A stretch of DNA of 64,000 nucleotides from NCBI GenBank assembly GCA_910574965.1, contig CAJTDB010000015.1:1-64000 (forward strand), in the 5' to 3' direction. The DNA comes from Lachnospiraceae bacterium. GTDB taxonomy: Bacteria > Bacillota > Clostridia > Lachnospirales > Lachnospiraceae. The notes under the pieces were generated by a model, which was not told where the DNA came from, made no database searches, and was given only the letters and a program-made list of their open reading frames with translations. Positions 1 to 8,523 of this stretch are shown piece by piece; the stretch's first letter is position 1; each line of letters begins with the position of its first letter. The position numbers and the translations under genes are program-made.

Positions 1-49
1 AAAAACCAGAAAAAAGTAATAATATATAGCTACATTTTGAAGTATTGAA

Positions 50-90
50 AAAAGCGGAAAAAGCCCATGTTTGCTGGATTTTCCGCTTTT
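50..90 (-). terminator. Hairpin, probable terminator downstream of xpt
   Basis: A perfect 12-bp stem (AAAAGCGGAAAA paired with TTTTCCGCTTTT) encloses a 17-nt loop. Read on the minus strand the stem runs into a T-rich tail, so it fits termination of the minus-strand his/xpt transcript, about 115 nt past the xpt stop. Nothing else is recognisable in the first 205 bases. Confidence 0.55.
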
Positions 91-205
91 ATGCTGTCAA
101 AGATGGGAGTATAGCATGTTTAAGTGGATTTTTCAAGAAAAATGTTGGAAATGCCAAGAAATATCAAGAAAAGTGCACAAAAAGCCCCCTCTGTCTGCCG
201 CCCTT

Positions 206-784
206 TTAGTGCCGGAAACAGATCTCCCCTGTCTTTTCATCCATATGCTCAATGATGGCCAGCGACTCCACATGATACCCTTTCTCACGCAGAAGCTTTC
301 CGCCCATCTGCTGTCCTTTCTCAATCACGATGCCGATGCCTTCCACCGAGGCACCCGCGCTCTCGATCAGCTCCAATAAACCGTTCACGGCGCATCCGTT
401 GGCCAGAAAATCGTCGATAATCAAAATATGATCCTCCGGTCCTAGATACTTCCGGGAGACAATCACATCATAAACTCTTTTGTGTGTAAAAGACTCAATC
501 TTGGTACTGTACACCTCTCCGTCAATATTGATGCTCTGCGCTTTTTTTGCAAAGACTACAGGTACTTGAAAATACTGCGCTGCAATGCACGCGATGCCGA
601 TTCCCGACGCCTCGATGGTCAGGATCTTGTTCACCGGACGATCTGCAAACAGCCGTTTAAATTCTTTGCCCATCTCGTTAAAAAGTGCAATATCCATCTG
701 GTGATTCAGAAAATGGTCTACCTTCAGTACATTTCCTGCTTTTACAATTCCGTCTTTTTGTATCTTTTTCTCTAACAGTTCCAT
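206..784 (-). CDS. xpt: Xanthine phosphoribosyltransferase
   Basis: Cytoplasmic purine-salvage enzyme that transfers the phosphoribosyl group of PRPP to xanthine, giving XMP. The 192-residue product matches Bacillus Xpt along its length: the N-terminal [11 protein letters not shown] segment, the IEASGIG turn, and the PRPP-binding loop [11 protein letters not shown] near residue 125. The ATG at 784 is preferred over upstream in-frame codons because a GAGGGGCGGAG ribosome site lies just before it and because family members start with MELLxxKI. It is the last gene of the his-strand run, 40 bp after a small membrane-protein gene. No purine riboswitch is visible directly upstream. The neighbourhood fits PRPP and purine use shared with histidine synthesis, but that link is inferred. 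Confidence 0.93.
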   Translation of the reverse strand: MELLEKKIQKDGIVKAGNVLKVDHFLNHQMDIALFNEMGKEFKRLFADRPVNKILTIEASGIGIACIAAQYFQVPVVFAKKAQSINIDGEVYSTKIESFTHKRVYDVIVSRKYLGPEDHILIIDDFLANGCAVNGLLELIESAGASVEGIGIVIEKGQQMGGKLLREKGYHVESLAIIEHMDEKTGEICFRH

Positions 785-824
785 AAAACGCTCCGCCCCT
801 CTTTGGTATTTTACCATCATCTTA

Positions 825-1100
825 TCATGGAGCCGGCGGTTCGTAAAGTCCAAGTTCTGAAAGCTGTACGTAAAGATCCGCCTCTGTTACCGCTTCCACA
901 ATCTGCTCCGCCGTCACATTGCAAAAACTGTTCCCGGTCATGCCAAGATAAACAAATCCGGCAAACAAAAACAGACTGACTGTGAATTTCAGCTTGAACA
1001 CGGCAAGCGAGCCGGAAGGCTCCCTGCCCTCCGGCTCCATAAAGCTATGCGCTTTATTCCCGTAAGTCTCTCTTAATAACTGTTCCCGATAGGCACCCAT
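825..1100 (-). CDS. Small single-span membrane protein, unknown function
   Basis: A 91-residue protein not recognised as any named family. It has a basic or polar N-terminus of about 35 residues, one clear membrane segment ([17 protein letters not shown], about residues 38-55), and an acidic tail ending in EPPAP. A strong GGAAGGAG ribosome site lies 9 nt before the ATG, which supports a real gene. It lies 70 bp after hisIE and 40 bp before xpt on the same strand, so it is probably co-transcribed. The tail after the membrane span ([19 protein letters not shown]) may form helices. No function can be assigned. Confidence 0.6.
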   Translation of the reverse strand: MGAYREQLLRETYGNKAHSFMEPEGREPSGSLAVFKLKFTVSLFLFAGFVYLGMTGNSFCNVTAEQIVEAVTEADLYVQLSELGLYEPPAP

Positions 1101-1170
1101 CTCTTTATACTCCTTCCGGTAATCAACCTCTTACTGGAATTGTATGAGCCTTTTTTTCAGAACATGCCCC

Positions 1171-2412
1171 CTATCGGTTTGCCAATTCCCTGGTAATGTC
1201 CTCCCAGGTTACGCCCCGTTCCGCCATAAGCACCATGGCATGGTAGAGAAAGTCCGACAGTTCGTATTTGATTTCCTCCGGATCCGGATTCTTGGCAGCG
1301 ATGACCAGCTCCGTGGCTTCCTCTCCCACTTTTTTCAGAATCTTGTCCAGCCCTTTGTCAAACAAATAGTTGGTATAAGACCCTTCTTTTGGATGAAGTT
1401 TTCGGTCCAGGATTGTCTCATACACCTGTTCAAACACTTTTAACGGATTGGCCTCGTCGTACTCCCTCTGTACCAGATTTCGGTAGAAACAGGTGCGGTT
1501 TCCCGTATGGCAGGCGGCCCCGGTCTGGCTGACTTTGGCCAAAATTGTATCATTGTCGCAGTCAATGTCCAGGGATTTCACATACTGAAAATGACCACTG
1601 GTCATTCCTTTTATCCAAAGTTCCTCGCGGCTGCGGCTCCAGTAGGTCATTTTCCCTGTGGCAAGAGTCGTTTCAAAGGCTTCTTCGTTCATATAAGCCA
1701 CCATAAGAACTTCCAAAGTCTTATAGTCCTGCACAACTACCGGCAGCAGTCCGTCTCTGCCCGGCTTTAGCTCCCCCCAGGAAAGGCGGCTCTCCAATGT
1801 ATTCATCCGAAGTCCTCTCTCGGAAGCTCTCTCCTTCAGAGACATAAAATCCGACACCTCCGTGGAAAAATACGCCGCAGAAATACCGGTTACCCACTTG
1901 TAAGACAGCACGTCAATCACCGCATCATCCGTAGCCGCCGGACTGATGCTGACTACCGGCAGCTCACCCCGGTAGGGACACTGGCTGTCCGAACCGGACC
2001 AGAACAGAAGGCTTCCCCATTCCTCCAGACCAGGCACAAACTGCGATGGATCCGACAGGCTGAAGGCGATCTTCTCTTTGCCAAAGCGCTCGGATACTTC
2101 CTTTGCAATCTCCACATTGCTCTCTCTGCCAAAGTTCAGTATGGCTTTTTGACACCCGGCGTAGAGAATCTTCTTCACGTCCTCCACCCGCCGGATATGG
2201 CCGCCTGCATAGACCGGGATCTCCGCCGCCCGGCAAATCTCCTTCATGCTGCCGATATTTTCTTCGTGCTCCTCTTCTGTCTCCGACAGGTCCAGAATCA
2301 GGATGCCGTCTGCACCATTGTCACTGTAAAATCTTGCAAGTTTCTCTCCTTTTTGCCCGTTGGCTTCTCCGTTTTGAAGGGGCATGACCGGAATCAGGTA
2401 TTTTTTCTTCAT
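1171..2412 (-). CDS. hisIE: HisF-like/HisI/HisE three-domain fusion (phosphoribosyl-AMP cyclohydrolase / phosphoribosyl-ATP diphosphatase)
   Basis: Catalyses the second and third steps of histidine synthesis. Three domains are visible in 413 residues. Residues 1-210 resemble a HisA/HisF barrel ([16 protein letters not shown] matches the HisF phosphate-binding region). Residues 215-320 are HisI, with the metal-binding DCDND and the [10 protein letters not shown] motif. Residues 325-413 are HisE, with [20 protein letters not shown]. The HisF-like part is short and reads IPVMPLQ where HisF has the catalytic Asp of IPCLDV, so it is probably not an active cyclase. The ATG at 2412 follows the hisB stop by 1 bp and MKKKYLIPV is the natural start. 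Confidence is high for HisI and HisE and moderate for the HisF-like assignment. Confidence 0.93.
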   Translation of the reverse strand: MKKKYLIPVMPLQNGEANGQKGEKLARFYSDNGADGILILDLSETEEEHEENIGSMKEICRAAEIPVYAGGHIRRVEDVKKILYAGCQKAILNFGRESNVEIAKEVSERFGKEKIAFSLSDPSQFVPGLEEWGSLLFWSGSDSQCPYRGELPVVSISPAATDDAVIDVLSYKWVTGISAAYFSTEVSDFMSLKERASERGLRMNTLESRLSWGELKPGRDGLLPVVVQDYKTLEVLMVAYMNEEAFETTLATGKMTYWSRSREELWIKGMTSGHFQYVKSLDIDCDNDTILAKVSQTGAACHTGNRTCFYRNLVQREYDEANPLKVFEQVYETILDRKLHPKEGSYTNYLFDKGLDKILKKVGEEATELVIAAKNPDPEEIKYELSDFLYHAMVLMAERGVTWEDITRELANR

Positions 2413-2413
2413 T

Positions 2414-3001
2414 TTATAAGCTGCCTTTCGTTGATAATACGTCCGTAATCCGCTCATCATACGACACCGCCGCATCCAGTGCCTTGGCAAATGCCTTGAA
2501 CATGGCTTCACACATATGATGATTGTTGCTGCCGGACAGAAACTTAAAATGCAGATTCATCTGCCCGCTGCAGGAAACGGCATAGAAAAATTCTCTCACC
2601 ATCTCCGTATCCATATCCCCCAGCCGCGGGACGGTAAACGAAACATCCGACATATAGTACGGCCGTCCGGACAGATCCACGGCACACAGTACCAGCGCCT
2701 CGTCCATGGGAAGGATGCAGCTTCCGTAACGCCGGATGCCTTTCTTATCTCCCACGGCTTCTCTCAGAGCGCCTCCTAATACGATTCCGGTATCTTCAAT
2801 GGTATGATGACTGTCTACATGCAGATCTCCATCCACCCGGACTTTTAGATCAAAGAGTCCATGGCGGGCAAAGCCGTCCAGCATATGGTCAAAAAAACCG
2901 ATCCCTGTATGAAGTTCTGTCCGGCCTGTACCATCCAGGTTCAAAAGGAGCCGGATCTTTGTCTCCTTGGTGTTTCTCTCAGCTTCTGCAGTTCTGTTCA
3001 T
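2414..3001 (-). CDS. hisB: Imidazoleglycerol-phosphate dehydratase
   Basis: Dehydrates imidazole glycerol phosphate to imidazole acetol phosphate (step 6 of histidine synthesis), using bound Mn. The 195 residues match the monofunctional bacterial form: FFDHML near residue 40, metal-binding [10 protein letters not shown] near 65, and the second histidine cluster [12 protein letters not shown] near 165. No HisB-N phosphatase domain is present. The ATG at 3001 is chosen because AAGGAGAAG at the end of hisD supplies its ribosome site. It lies 4 bp after hisD, indicating tight operon packing. Confidence 0.96.
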   Translation of the reverse strand: MNRTAEAERNTKETKIRLLLNLDGTGRTELHTGIGFFDHMLDGFARHGLFDLKVRVDGDLHVDSHHTIEDTGIVLGGALREAVGDKKGIRRYGSCILPMDEALVLCAVDLSGRPYYMSDVSFTVPRLGDMDTEMVREFFYAVSCSGQMNLHFKFLSGSNNHHMCEAMFKAFAKALDAAVSYDERITDVLSTKGSL

Positions 3002-3005
3002 CCTG

Positions 3006-4304
3006 TCACTTCTCCTTTTCAAAACGCACCCGAACAGAATTGGCATGGGCCGTAAGCTGCTCCTGCCGGGCAAAATACTCGATATCTTCATGAACCTTTG
3101 CAAGAGCCTCTCTGGAATAATAAATGATGCTGGATTTCTTTATAAAATCATCCACAGAGACCGGTGAGAAAAATCTGGCGGTCCCGTTGGTAGGCAAAAT
3201 ATGGTTCGGCCCTGCAAAATAATCGCCCAGAGGCTCACTGCTGTTCTCTCCTAAGAAGATAGCTCCGGCATTACGTACTTTCATCATATCCTCAAAAGGA
3301 TTTTTCGTCATAATCTCCAGATGCTCGGAAGCAATCAGGTTCACCGTCTCCAGTGCTTCCTCCTTCGTATCCGCCACCAGAATATATCCGTAATTTTCAA
3401 GGGATTTCTCAATGATCTCTCTTCTTGACAAATCTTTAACAAACTGCTCCGCCTGCTGGGACACCTGTTCGGCCAGCTCCCGGCTGGTAGTCACGAGAAT
3501 GGCACTGGCCAGCTCGTCATGTTCTGCCTGAGACAGAAGATCCGCCGCCACATACCGGGCATCCGCCGTCTCGTCCGCCAGCACCAGAATCTCGCTGGGG
3601 CCTGCAATGGAATCAATGCTCACATAGCCGGACACTGCCTTTTTGGCCAGTGCCACGAAAATATTTCCCGGTCCGGTGATCTTGTCCACCTTCGGTATGC
3701 TCTTCGTCCCGAAAGCCATCGCCGCCACTGCCTGGGCGCCGCCGGCTCTGTAGATCTCGTCTGCCCCTGCTTCCTTAGCCGCCACAAGGACTGCCGGATC
3801 GATCTTTCCCTGCCGGTTGCAGGGCGTTGTCATAATGATTCGCTCCACACCGGCGATTTTAGCCGGTACAATATTCATCAGCACGGAGGACGGATAGACC
3901 GCCTTCCCGCCCGGCACATACACCCCGGCCGACTGAAGCGGCGTTATCTTCTGCCCCAGCATCGTTCCGTCCGCCGTCGTATCAAACCAACTGTACCGCT
4001 TCTGCTTTTCATGATAAGAACGTATGTTTGTCAGAGCTTTTCGAATCGTTTCCAGAAGCCTCTGGTCGATCTTCCCGTACGCCTCCTGAATGTCCTCCTG
4101 CGTCACCCGGATATTCGACTCGCTGATTCCTTCCCAGTCGAACCGGCGCGTATATTCCAGCAAAGCCGCATCCCCTTCCATGCGCACCCGCTCCACAATC
4201 TCAGCCACTGCGTTCTGATACTCTCCATACTGATTCGGACTTCTCTTCAAAAGCTGCTCCAACAGCTCCCCTCTGGACCCCTGGTCCAAATGAACGATCC
4301 TCAT
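3006..4304 (-). CDS. hisD: Histidinol dehydrogenase
   Basis: NAD- and zinc-dependent enzyme that oxidises L-histidinol to L-histidine in the last two steps of the pathway. The 432 residues are the normal family length. Visible hallmarks are GVYVPGGKAVYPSSVLMN near residue 127, ITGPGNIFVA near 210, AGPSEILVLAD near 235, the zinc-ligand region SQAEHDELASA near 257, and the catalytic IASEHLEIMT near 323. It lies 62 bp downstream of hisG and 4 bp upstream of hisB. Confidence 0.97.
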   Translation of the reverse strand: MRIVHLDQGSRGELLEQLLKRSPNQYGEYQNAVAEIVERVRMEGDAALLEYTRRFDWEGISESNIRVTQEDIQEAYGKIDQRLLETIRKALTNIRSYHEKQKRYSWFDTTADGTMLGQKITPLQSAGVYVPGGKAVYPSSVLMNIVPAKIAGVERIIMTTPCNRQGKIDPAVLVAAKEAGADEIYRAGGAQAVAAMAFGTKSIPKVDKITGPGNIFVALAKKAVSGYVSIDSIAGPSEILVLADETADARYVAADLLSQAEHDELASAILVTTSRELAEQVSQQAEQFVKDLSRREIIEKSLENYGYILVADTKEEALETVNLIASEHLEIMTKNPFEDMMKVRNAGAIFLGENSSEPLGDYFAGPNHILPTNGTARFFSPVSVDDFIKKSSIIYYSREALAKVHEDIEYFARQEQLTAHANSVRVRFEKEK

Positions 4305-4366
4305 GCTTCCTCCTCCTGACCTTATCCATAATCCTAAGGATGCGCCCTTTGCACCCTTGGCGCCGC

Positions 4367-5002
4367 TTATATCACCGCCTTCAGCCCGCTTATCACTTTC
4401 CCAATCCGCTCATTTTCCATTTTCATGCTCACCTGGTTCACCACCATGCGCGCCGACAGCGGACAGACCTCTTCAAGCACCTTCAGTCCGTTTTCCTTAA
4501 GCGTTGATCCGGTTTCCACGATGTCTACAATAACTTCCGAAAGCCCCACAATCGGCGCCAGCTCAATGGAGCCGTTCAGTTTAATGATCTCCACCGTCTG
4601 ATGCTTTCGGTTATAGAAATAATCTTTTGCAATATGAGGGTATTTCGTAGCCACCCGGATCAGTTCCTGATGCTTCAAAAGTTCTCTGGCCGACTCCGGT
4701 CCGCAGACACACATGCGGCATTTCCCATATCCCAGATCCAGCACCTCATACATCCGCCTGCCTTCCTCCAGAATGGTATCTTTTCCCACAATTCCCACAT
4801 CTGCTGCCCCGTATTCCACATATGTGGGCACATCCGGTGCCTTCGCCAGAAAAAAGCGCAGTTTCAGCTCTTCATTTACAAAAATCAGTTTTCTTGTGGC
4901 CGGATCCTGCATCTCCACGCAGGTAATTCCCATCTGTTCGAACAGCTCCATGCTCTTCTTCGCCAGACGCCCTTTGGCCAGAGCAAATGTCAGATATCTC
5001 AT
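4367..5002 (-). CDS. hisG: ATP phosphoribosyltransferase, short form
   Basis: First committed step of histidine synthesis, joining ATP and PRPP. The 211-residue length and lack of the C-terminal regulatory domain identify the short HisG type, which needs HisZ for activity and feedback control. Typical motifs are LAKGRL at the start, ADVGIVGKDTI near residue 68, and DIVETGSTLKENGL near 160. The start codon overlaps the hisZ stop (ATGA), so the two partner subunits are translationally coupled. Confidence 0.96.
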   Translation of the reverse strand: MRYLTFALAKGRLAKKSMELFEQMGITCVEMQDPATRKLIFVNEELKLRFFLAKAPDVPTYVEYGAADVGIVGKDTILEEGRRMYEVLDLGYGKCRMCVCGPESARELLKHQELIRVATKYPHIAKDYFYNRKHQTVEIIKLNGSIELAPIVGLSEVIVDIVETGSTLKENGLKVLEEVCPLSARMVVNQVSMKMENERIGKVISGLKAVI

Positions 5003-6189
5003 AGAGTGCCCTCCTCTTCGGTATAAAGGATTTCCCGGATTCCGTTTTTCTCTGCGTACGCCTCGTAATCCTTACCAATTCGTTCCGGCAAAAGCTCCAC
5101 GGCTCTGCCCGCCTTTCGAAGTTCCACGGCTTTTTTGATGGCCCGCTCTGCCTGCGAAGCCCGGTAGACGATCATCACCTTCTGCACTTCTTCGTCTGTC
5201 TTCACCTTCTGCCTGGACAGCGCACTCATAAGCCGGTCCATGACAAAGGCAACTCCCGTGGCAGGCGCCGGCTTTCCGAAATGATCCATCAGCGTATCAT
5301 AACGCCCCCCTTTGGCAACGGGCTCTCCGGTTCCGTAAGTGTATGCCTGAAAAATAATCCCCGTATAATACCGATACTTGCTGACTACGCCCAGATCAAA
5401 TGTAATATATTTCTCATATCCGTAGCAAACCAGAAGATCATAGATCTTCCGAAGCCGGTCTAACGCCCTTCTGGCATCTTCTGTCACCGCACAGGCATCT
5501 GCCCTTTCCAGAACGTCTACGGACCCGAAGAGGTTCGGAAGGGCCGCAAAGGCTTCTTTTAACCCGGCGGATACCGGAATGGGTTCTAAAAGCTCCCGGA
5601 CGCCGTAAATATTTTTATTGGAAATCAGCTCCCGAAGTTCCAGCTCCATCTCCTCGTCAAGCCCGGCCTCCCGAAGAAGGCTTTTGAAAAAATCCACATG
5701 TCCGATGCTTACCTGAAATTCACTCAGTCCCGCTTTCAGAAGGGATTCTGCCACCAGCGCCATCAGCTCTGCATCCGCCTCCACGCTTCCGTCCCCGATA
5801 AGCTCCGCGCCAAGCTGAGTATTCTCCTTTAACCGCCCCTGCAGGTCCGAGTGGTTGATAAATGTATTCGCCACATAGCACAGACGGACCGGCATGTCCT
5901 CCTCTGTAAAATATTTCGTCACAGCCCTGGCAATCGACGGCGTAATATCCGGCCGCAGGACCAGCGTATTTCCCTCCCGGTCAAAAAATTTAAAAAGCTC
6001 ACGGGACGGAACCGTGCCCACCTCCCTGCTGAATACATCAAAAAATTCAAAGGTAGGCGTCTGGATGTCCTCATATCCATAACTGCTCAACACTTTGTGC
6101 ATAAGCTCCTGCACACGGTTTTTGCGCCTGCACTCTTCATTATAAATGTCGCGCACTCCTTCCGGAGTATGTAAAATTTGCTTGTACAT
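4999..6189 (-). CDS. hisZ: ATP phosphoribosyltransferase regulatory subunit (HisRS-like)
   Basis: Histidyl-tRNA-synthetase-like regulatory partner of short HisG. It starts TPEGVRDIYNEEC as HisZ/HisRS proteins do and carries the class II core (LVLRPDITPSIARAV near residue 77, then YYTGIIFQAYTYG and KGGRYDTLMDHFGK near 285-310). The anticodon-binding domain of true HisRS is reduced, and the product is 396 residues, close to the usual HisZ size. The ATG at 6189 follows AAGGAGCAGAGC. It is the first gene of the his operon and overlaps hisG by 4 bp. Confidence 0.94.
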   Translation of the reverse strand: MYKQILHTPEGVRDIYNEECRRKNRVQELMHKVLSSYGYEDIQTPTFEFFDVFSREVGTVPSRELFKFFDREGNTLVLRPDITPSIARAVTKYFTEEDMPVRLCYVANTFINHSDLQGRLKENTQLGAELIGDGSVEADAELMALVAESLLKAGLSEFQVSIGHVDFFKSLLREAGLDEEMELELRELISNKNIYGVRELLEPIPVSAGLKEAFAALPNLFGSVDVLERADACAVTEDARRALDRLRKIYDLLVCYGYEKYITFDLGVVSKYRYYTGIIFQAYTYGTGEPVAKGGRYDTLMDHFGKPAPATGVAFVMDRLMSALSRQKVKTDEEVQKVMIVYRASQAERAIKKAVELRKAGRAVELLPERIGKDYEAYAEKNGIREILYTEEEGTL

Positions 6190-6330
6190 GCTCTGCTCCT
6201 TCTGCCTTTCCTGTGTCCGGCCGCAACTTTTCTTCACCGAATCTGCTTTTCAAACAAACGGCCCGGTCCGCCTTTTCAGCGCCTTTACTTTAACATGGTA
6301 AATTGCTAATACCTTAAAGACAACAGTTGT

Positions 6331-6358
6331 ATTATACCATGTCACGCGTCATTGTCAA
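6331..6358 (-). promoter_or_regulatory. Sigma-A type promoter of the his operon
   Basis: On the minus strand TTGACA (6353-6358) is followed after 16 bp by TATAAT (6331-6336), both perfect matches to the sigma-A consensus. The -35 box lies inside the last codons of recU. This leaves a leader of about 135 nt before hisZ, in which no T-box motif or other named riboswitch was recognised. Confidence 0.85.
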
Positions 6359-6887
6359 CCTCCGATTGTAAATCCCGGCTCAAAGGCTCCAGATACGGCA
6401 CTAAAAATCCTTTTCCCGAATCAAAGAAATAGGCTGTATCCAGCTCTTCCATCCGAAAACTTTTGCGTCCCCCCTCACAGGCACGCATCCAGAATTTTAA
6501 AAGCTGCCGGATATGCAGATAGTAGAACATACGTTCTGATGTGTAATAGATAATCAGAAATGCCTTTCCTCCCTGCTTCTCAAAGTCTTTCATAAATTCC
6601 ACCTGATGCTCGTGTACATTGTGAAGCGGAAAAGTTGCCGTCCGGCATTCCTTGGCATCAAAGCAGACCGGGATGCCCTGTACGGCACCGATATAATCTA
6701 CGGTACTTTTCTGCTCGAAATAGGCAAGTGTAATGTGATGGTGTTCTTTATCGATCTGAATGGGGGTGATCGGCGTCGGCACCTTCTGAATCAGTGCCAG
6801 CCCCTTTTCCCGGTATTTTTCATTGGTCCGGTTAATCATATCTTCCAGCGTGGAGCCTCTAAGGCCCCTTGTATTCCAGGTAGACAT
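6342..6887 (-). CDS. recU: Holliday junction resolvase RecU
   Basis: Endonuclease that cuts four-way DNA junctions during recombination repair and chromosome segregation in Firmicutes. The 181-residue protein has the RecU layout: N-terminal NTRGLRGSTLEDMINRTN, then STVDYIGAVQG, then the PD-(D/E)xK core at FDAKECRTATFPL near residue 78, then HEHQVEFMKDF. The acidic residue before AK is Asp where Bacillus RecU has Glu, a conservative change. It starts 6 bp after the RluA-type gene and is not beside a ponA-type gene, its common partner elsewhere. Its 3' end contains the his -35 box. Confidence 0.9.
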   Translation of the reverse strand: MSTWNTRGLRGSTLEDMINRTNEKYREKGLALIQKVPTPITPIQIDKEHHHITLAYFEQKSTVDYIGAVQGIPVCFDAKECRTATFPLHNVHEHQVEFMKDFEKQGGKAFLIIYYTSERMFYYLHIRQLLKFWMRACEGGRKSFRMEELDTAYFFDSGKGFLVPYLEPLSRDLQSEVDNDA

Positions 6888-6893
6888 AGGCAG

Positions 6894-7907
6894 TCAGTGT
6901 TCTTCCTTTTCCTTTTCTTCCAGAATCTTTTGCATCAGCGCAGGCATCCCGGCCTCCATGCACTTTCCGGACAGGGCTTCTAAGGGCGCCTTCATCTTCG
7001 GCAGCTCAATTCTTCCTGCGTGGAGAAGCTGGCTCTGCAGTCCGTACTGTTTTTTGTATGCTTCATTCAGCTCCCTGCAGCCGTATTTCCAGTCCCCGAT
7101 GACCGGATGGCCTTCGGAAGCCAAGTGGGCGCGGATCTGATGAGAACGTCCCGTAATCAGCAGCACTTCCAAAAGCGTACAGTCCGAAAAGACCCGAAGG
7201 GGATGATAGGCAGTCTCAATGAGCCATGCGCCTTCTTGTTCTTTCGGCACAATCCGGACTTTGTTCGTGGCAGGATCTTTCCACAGATAGCCTTTGATCT
7301 TCTGCTGGTCTGTAATCTGTCCTGCCGCCAGACACTGGTAGTATTTGTGCAGGCTCCGGTCCCGGATGATCTTTGACATCTCCCGAAGTCCTGCCAGAGA
7401 TTTTCCGCAGATAACGATGCCGCTGGTGTTCCGGTCCAGCCGGTTGCAGACCGACGGCCGGAAGTCAAAGCAAAGCTGCTCTGACGGCTCTTCTTTTGAA
7501 CCGCTTCCTTCCTTCCACTGCCCGCTCTGTCTCAGATAGCCCAGCACATACTCGTTCAGGGATACGTCCTTTGGCTTTGCCTTCTGAGTCAGCATTCCAA
7601 CAGGCTTATTGACCATAAGTACATGCGCGTCCTCATAAACAATGTCCAGCTTTGTCACCGGATAGGACACTGCCTTTTGTTCCGGCTTCCCCGCAAACCG
7701 CTCATAAGTCTCATCCGACAAAAAAAGCCGGATCCGGTCTTTTGCCCGGACAATCTCCCTGCCCTGGGCCTTCTTTCCGTTCAGCGTGATATTTTTCTTC
7801 CGCAGCATTTTATAGAGGAATCCTCTGGAAGCTTCCTTCAAATATCTGGACAGCAGACGGTCCAGCCGCTGCCCCGCTTCCGCTTCCTGTACAATGATCT
7901 CTTTCAT
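6894..7907 (-). CDS. RluA-family 23S rRNA/tRNA pseudouridine synthase
   Basis: Isomerises specific uridines to pseudouridine in structured RNA. An S4-like RNA-binding segment (GQRLDRLLSRYLKEASRGFL, residues 12-31) precedes the RluA catalytic domain. The catalytic Asp lies in NRLDRNTSGIVI near residue 155 (HRLDxxTSG in most relatives), followed by LLITGRSHQIRAHL near 250. At 337 residues with an N-terminal S4 it resembles RluC/RluD-type enzymes, but the exact target uridine cannot be told from sequence. GCAGGAGAAATAT precedes the ATG. A C-terminal Glu/Lys-rich tail ends 6 bp before recU. Confidence 0.9.
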   Translation of the reverse strand: MKEIIVQEAEAGQRLDRLLSRYLKEASRGFLYKMLRKKNITLNGKKAQGREIVRAKDRIRLFLSDETYERFAGKPEQKAVSYPVTKLDIVYEDAHVLMVNKPVGMLTQKAKPKDVSLNEYVLGYLRQSGQWKEGSGSKEEPSEQLCFDFRPSVCNRLDRNTSGIVICGKSLAGLREMSKIIRDRSLHKYYQCLAAGQITDQQKIKGYLWKDPATNKVRIVPKEQEGAWLIETAYHPLRVFSDCTLLEVLLITGRSHQIRAHLASEGHPVIGDWKYGCRELNEAYKKQYGLQSQLLHAGRIELPKMKAPLEALSGKCMEAGMPALMQKILEEKEKEEH

Positions 7908-7923
7908 ATATTTCTCCTGCTCT

Positions 7924-8523
7924 TCAAAGGGAAACCGCCATCAGAAGATGACGGATGATCTCTTCTCTCGTATATCCTGGGTAACGGTCATCTTCCCGGA
8001 AAGGCACCTGCTCCGGTTCTGTCCGGGACATGCGCGCAAGCTGTCCGAGGAAAGCTTCCTGCTCCTTTACGATCTTTACATTTTGCTTATAGGAACCTTT
8101 TTTCAGCATGTCCCGAATGTGCGCAGCCGCTTTCGCCGCATCCAGCTTCGGATCGCTGGAGTAGCCGAGCACTTCCCTCCCCGCCGACACGATACAGTCC
8201 ACCGGGTAATTGTTCTCATAGGAGGTGAACACCAGTTCGTACAGCACAGGGAGTTCACCCTTTTGTGCCTCTACCTTTTCCCACATTGCCCGGTCCATGG
8301 AATGATACCGGCTGGCCATAACAGCCCGGACTACCTGATTGCAGCCGGGAAGGCAGCCTACGATAGCCACTACCGTTATTACATTTTCGCGGGTTCCGTG
8401 AAGGATCCAGGCCGCCAGGAAGATCAGCACCGGCACCGAAAGCATTAGCGCCGCCCGCTTCCATGCCAGGACCCGGCTTCGATCCAAATATCCGTAAGTT
8501 CCCTTTTCCAGCTTCTGGTTCAT
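7924..8523 (-). CDS. Conserved membrane protein of unknown function
   Basis: A 199-residue protein not recognised. Two adjacent membrane spans are evident (ALMLSVPVLIFLAAWIL, about residues 26-42, and VITVVAIVGCLPGCNQVVRA, about 48-67). A soluble C-terminal domain of about 130 residues follows, with VLYELVFTSYENNYPVDCIV in its centre. Its start overlaps the stop of the radical SAM gene (ATGA) and it ends 17 bp before the RluA-type gene, so it belongs to the same transcript and is surely translated. The context of RNA-modification genes suggests no particular role. Confidence 0.72.
   Translation of the reverse strand: MNQKLEKGTYGYLDRSRVLAWKRAALMLSVPVLIFLAAWILHGTRENVITVVAIVGCLPGCNQVVRAVMASRYHSMDRAMWEKVEAQKGELPVLYELVFTSYENNYPVDCIVSAGREVLGYSSDPKLDAAKAAAHIRDMLKKGSYKQNVKIVKEQEAFLGQLARMSRTEPEQVPFREDDRYPGYTREEIIRHLLMAVSL

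Noticed and set aside
1171-2412. Reading the N-terminal part of HisIE as an active HisF
   Set aside because: The catalytic Asp of the first strand is replaced and the barrel is short, so an active cyclase is not supported.
6190-6330. His leader as a T-box or other riboswitch
   Set aside because: No T-box sequence, specifier hairpin or antiterminator motif could be found.
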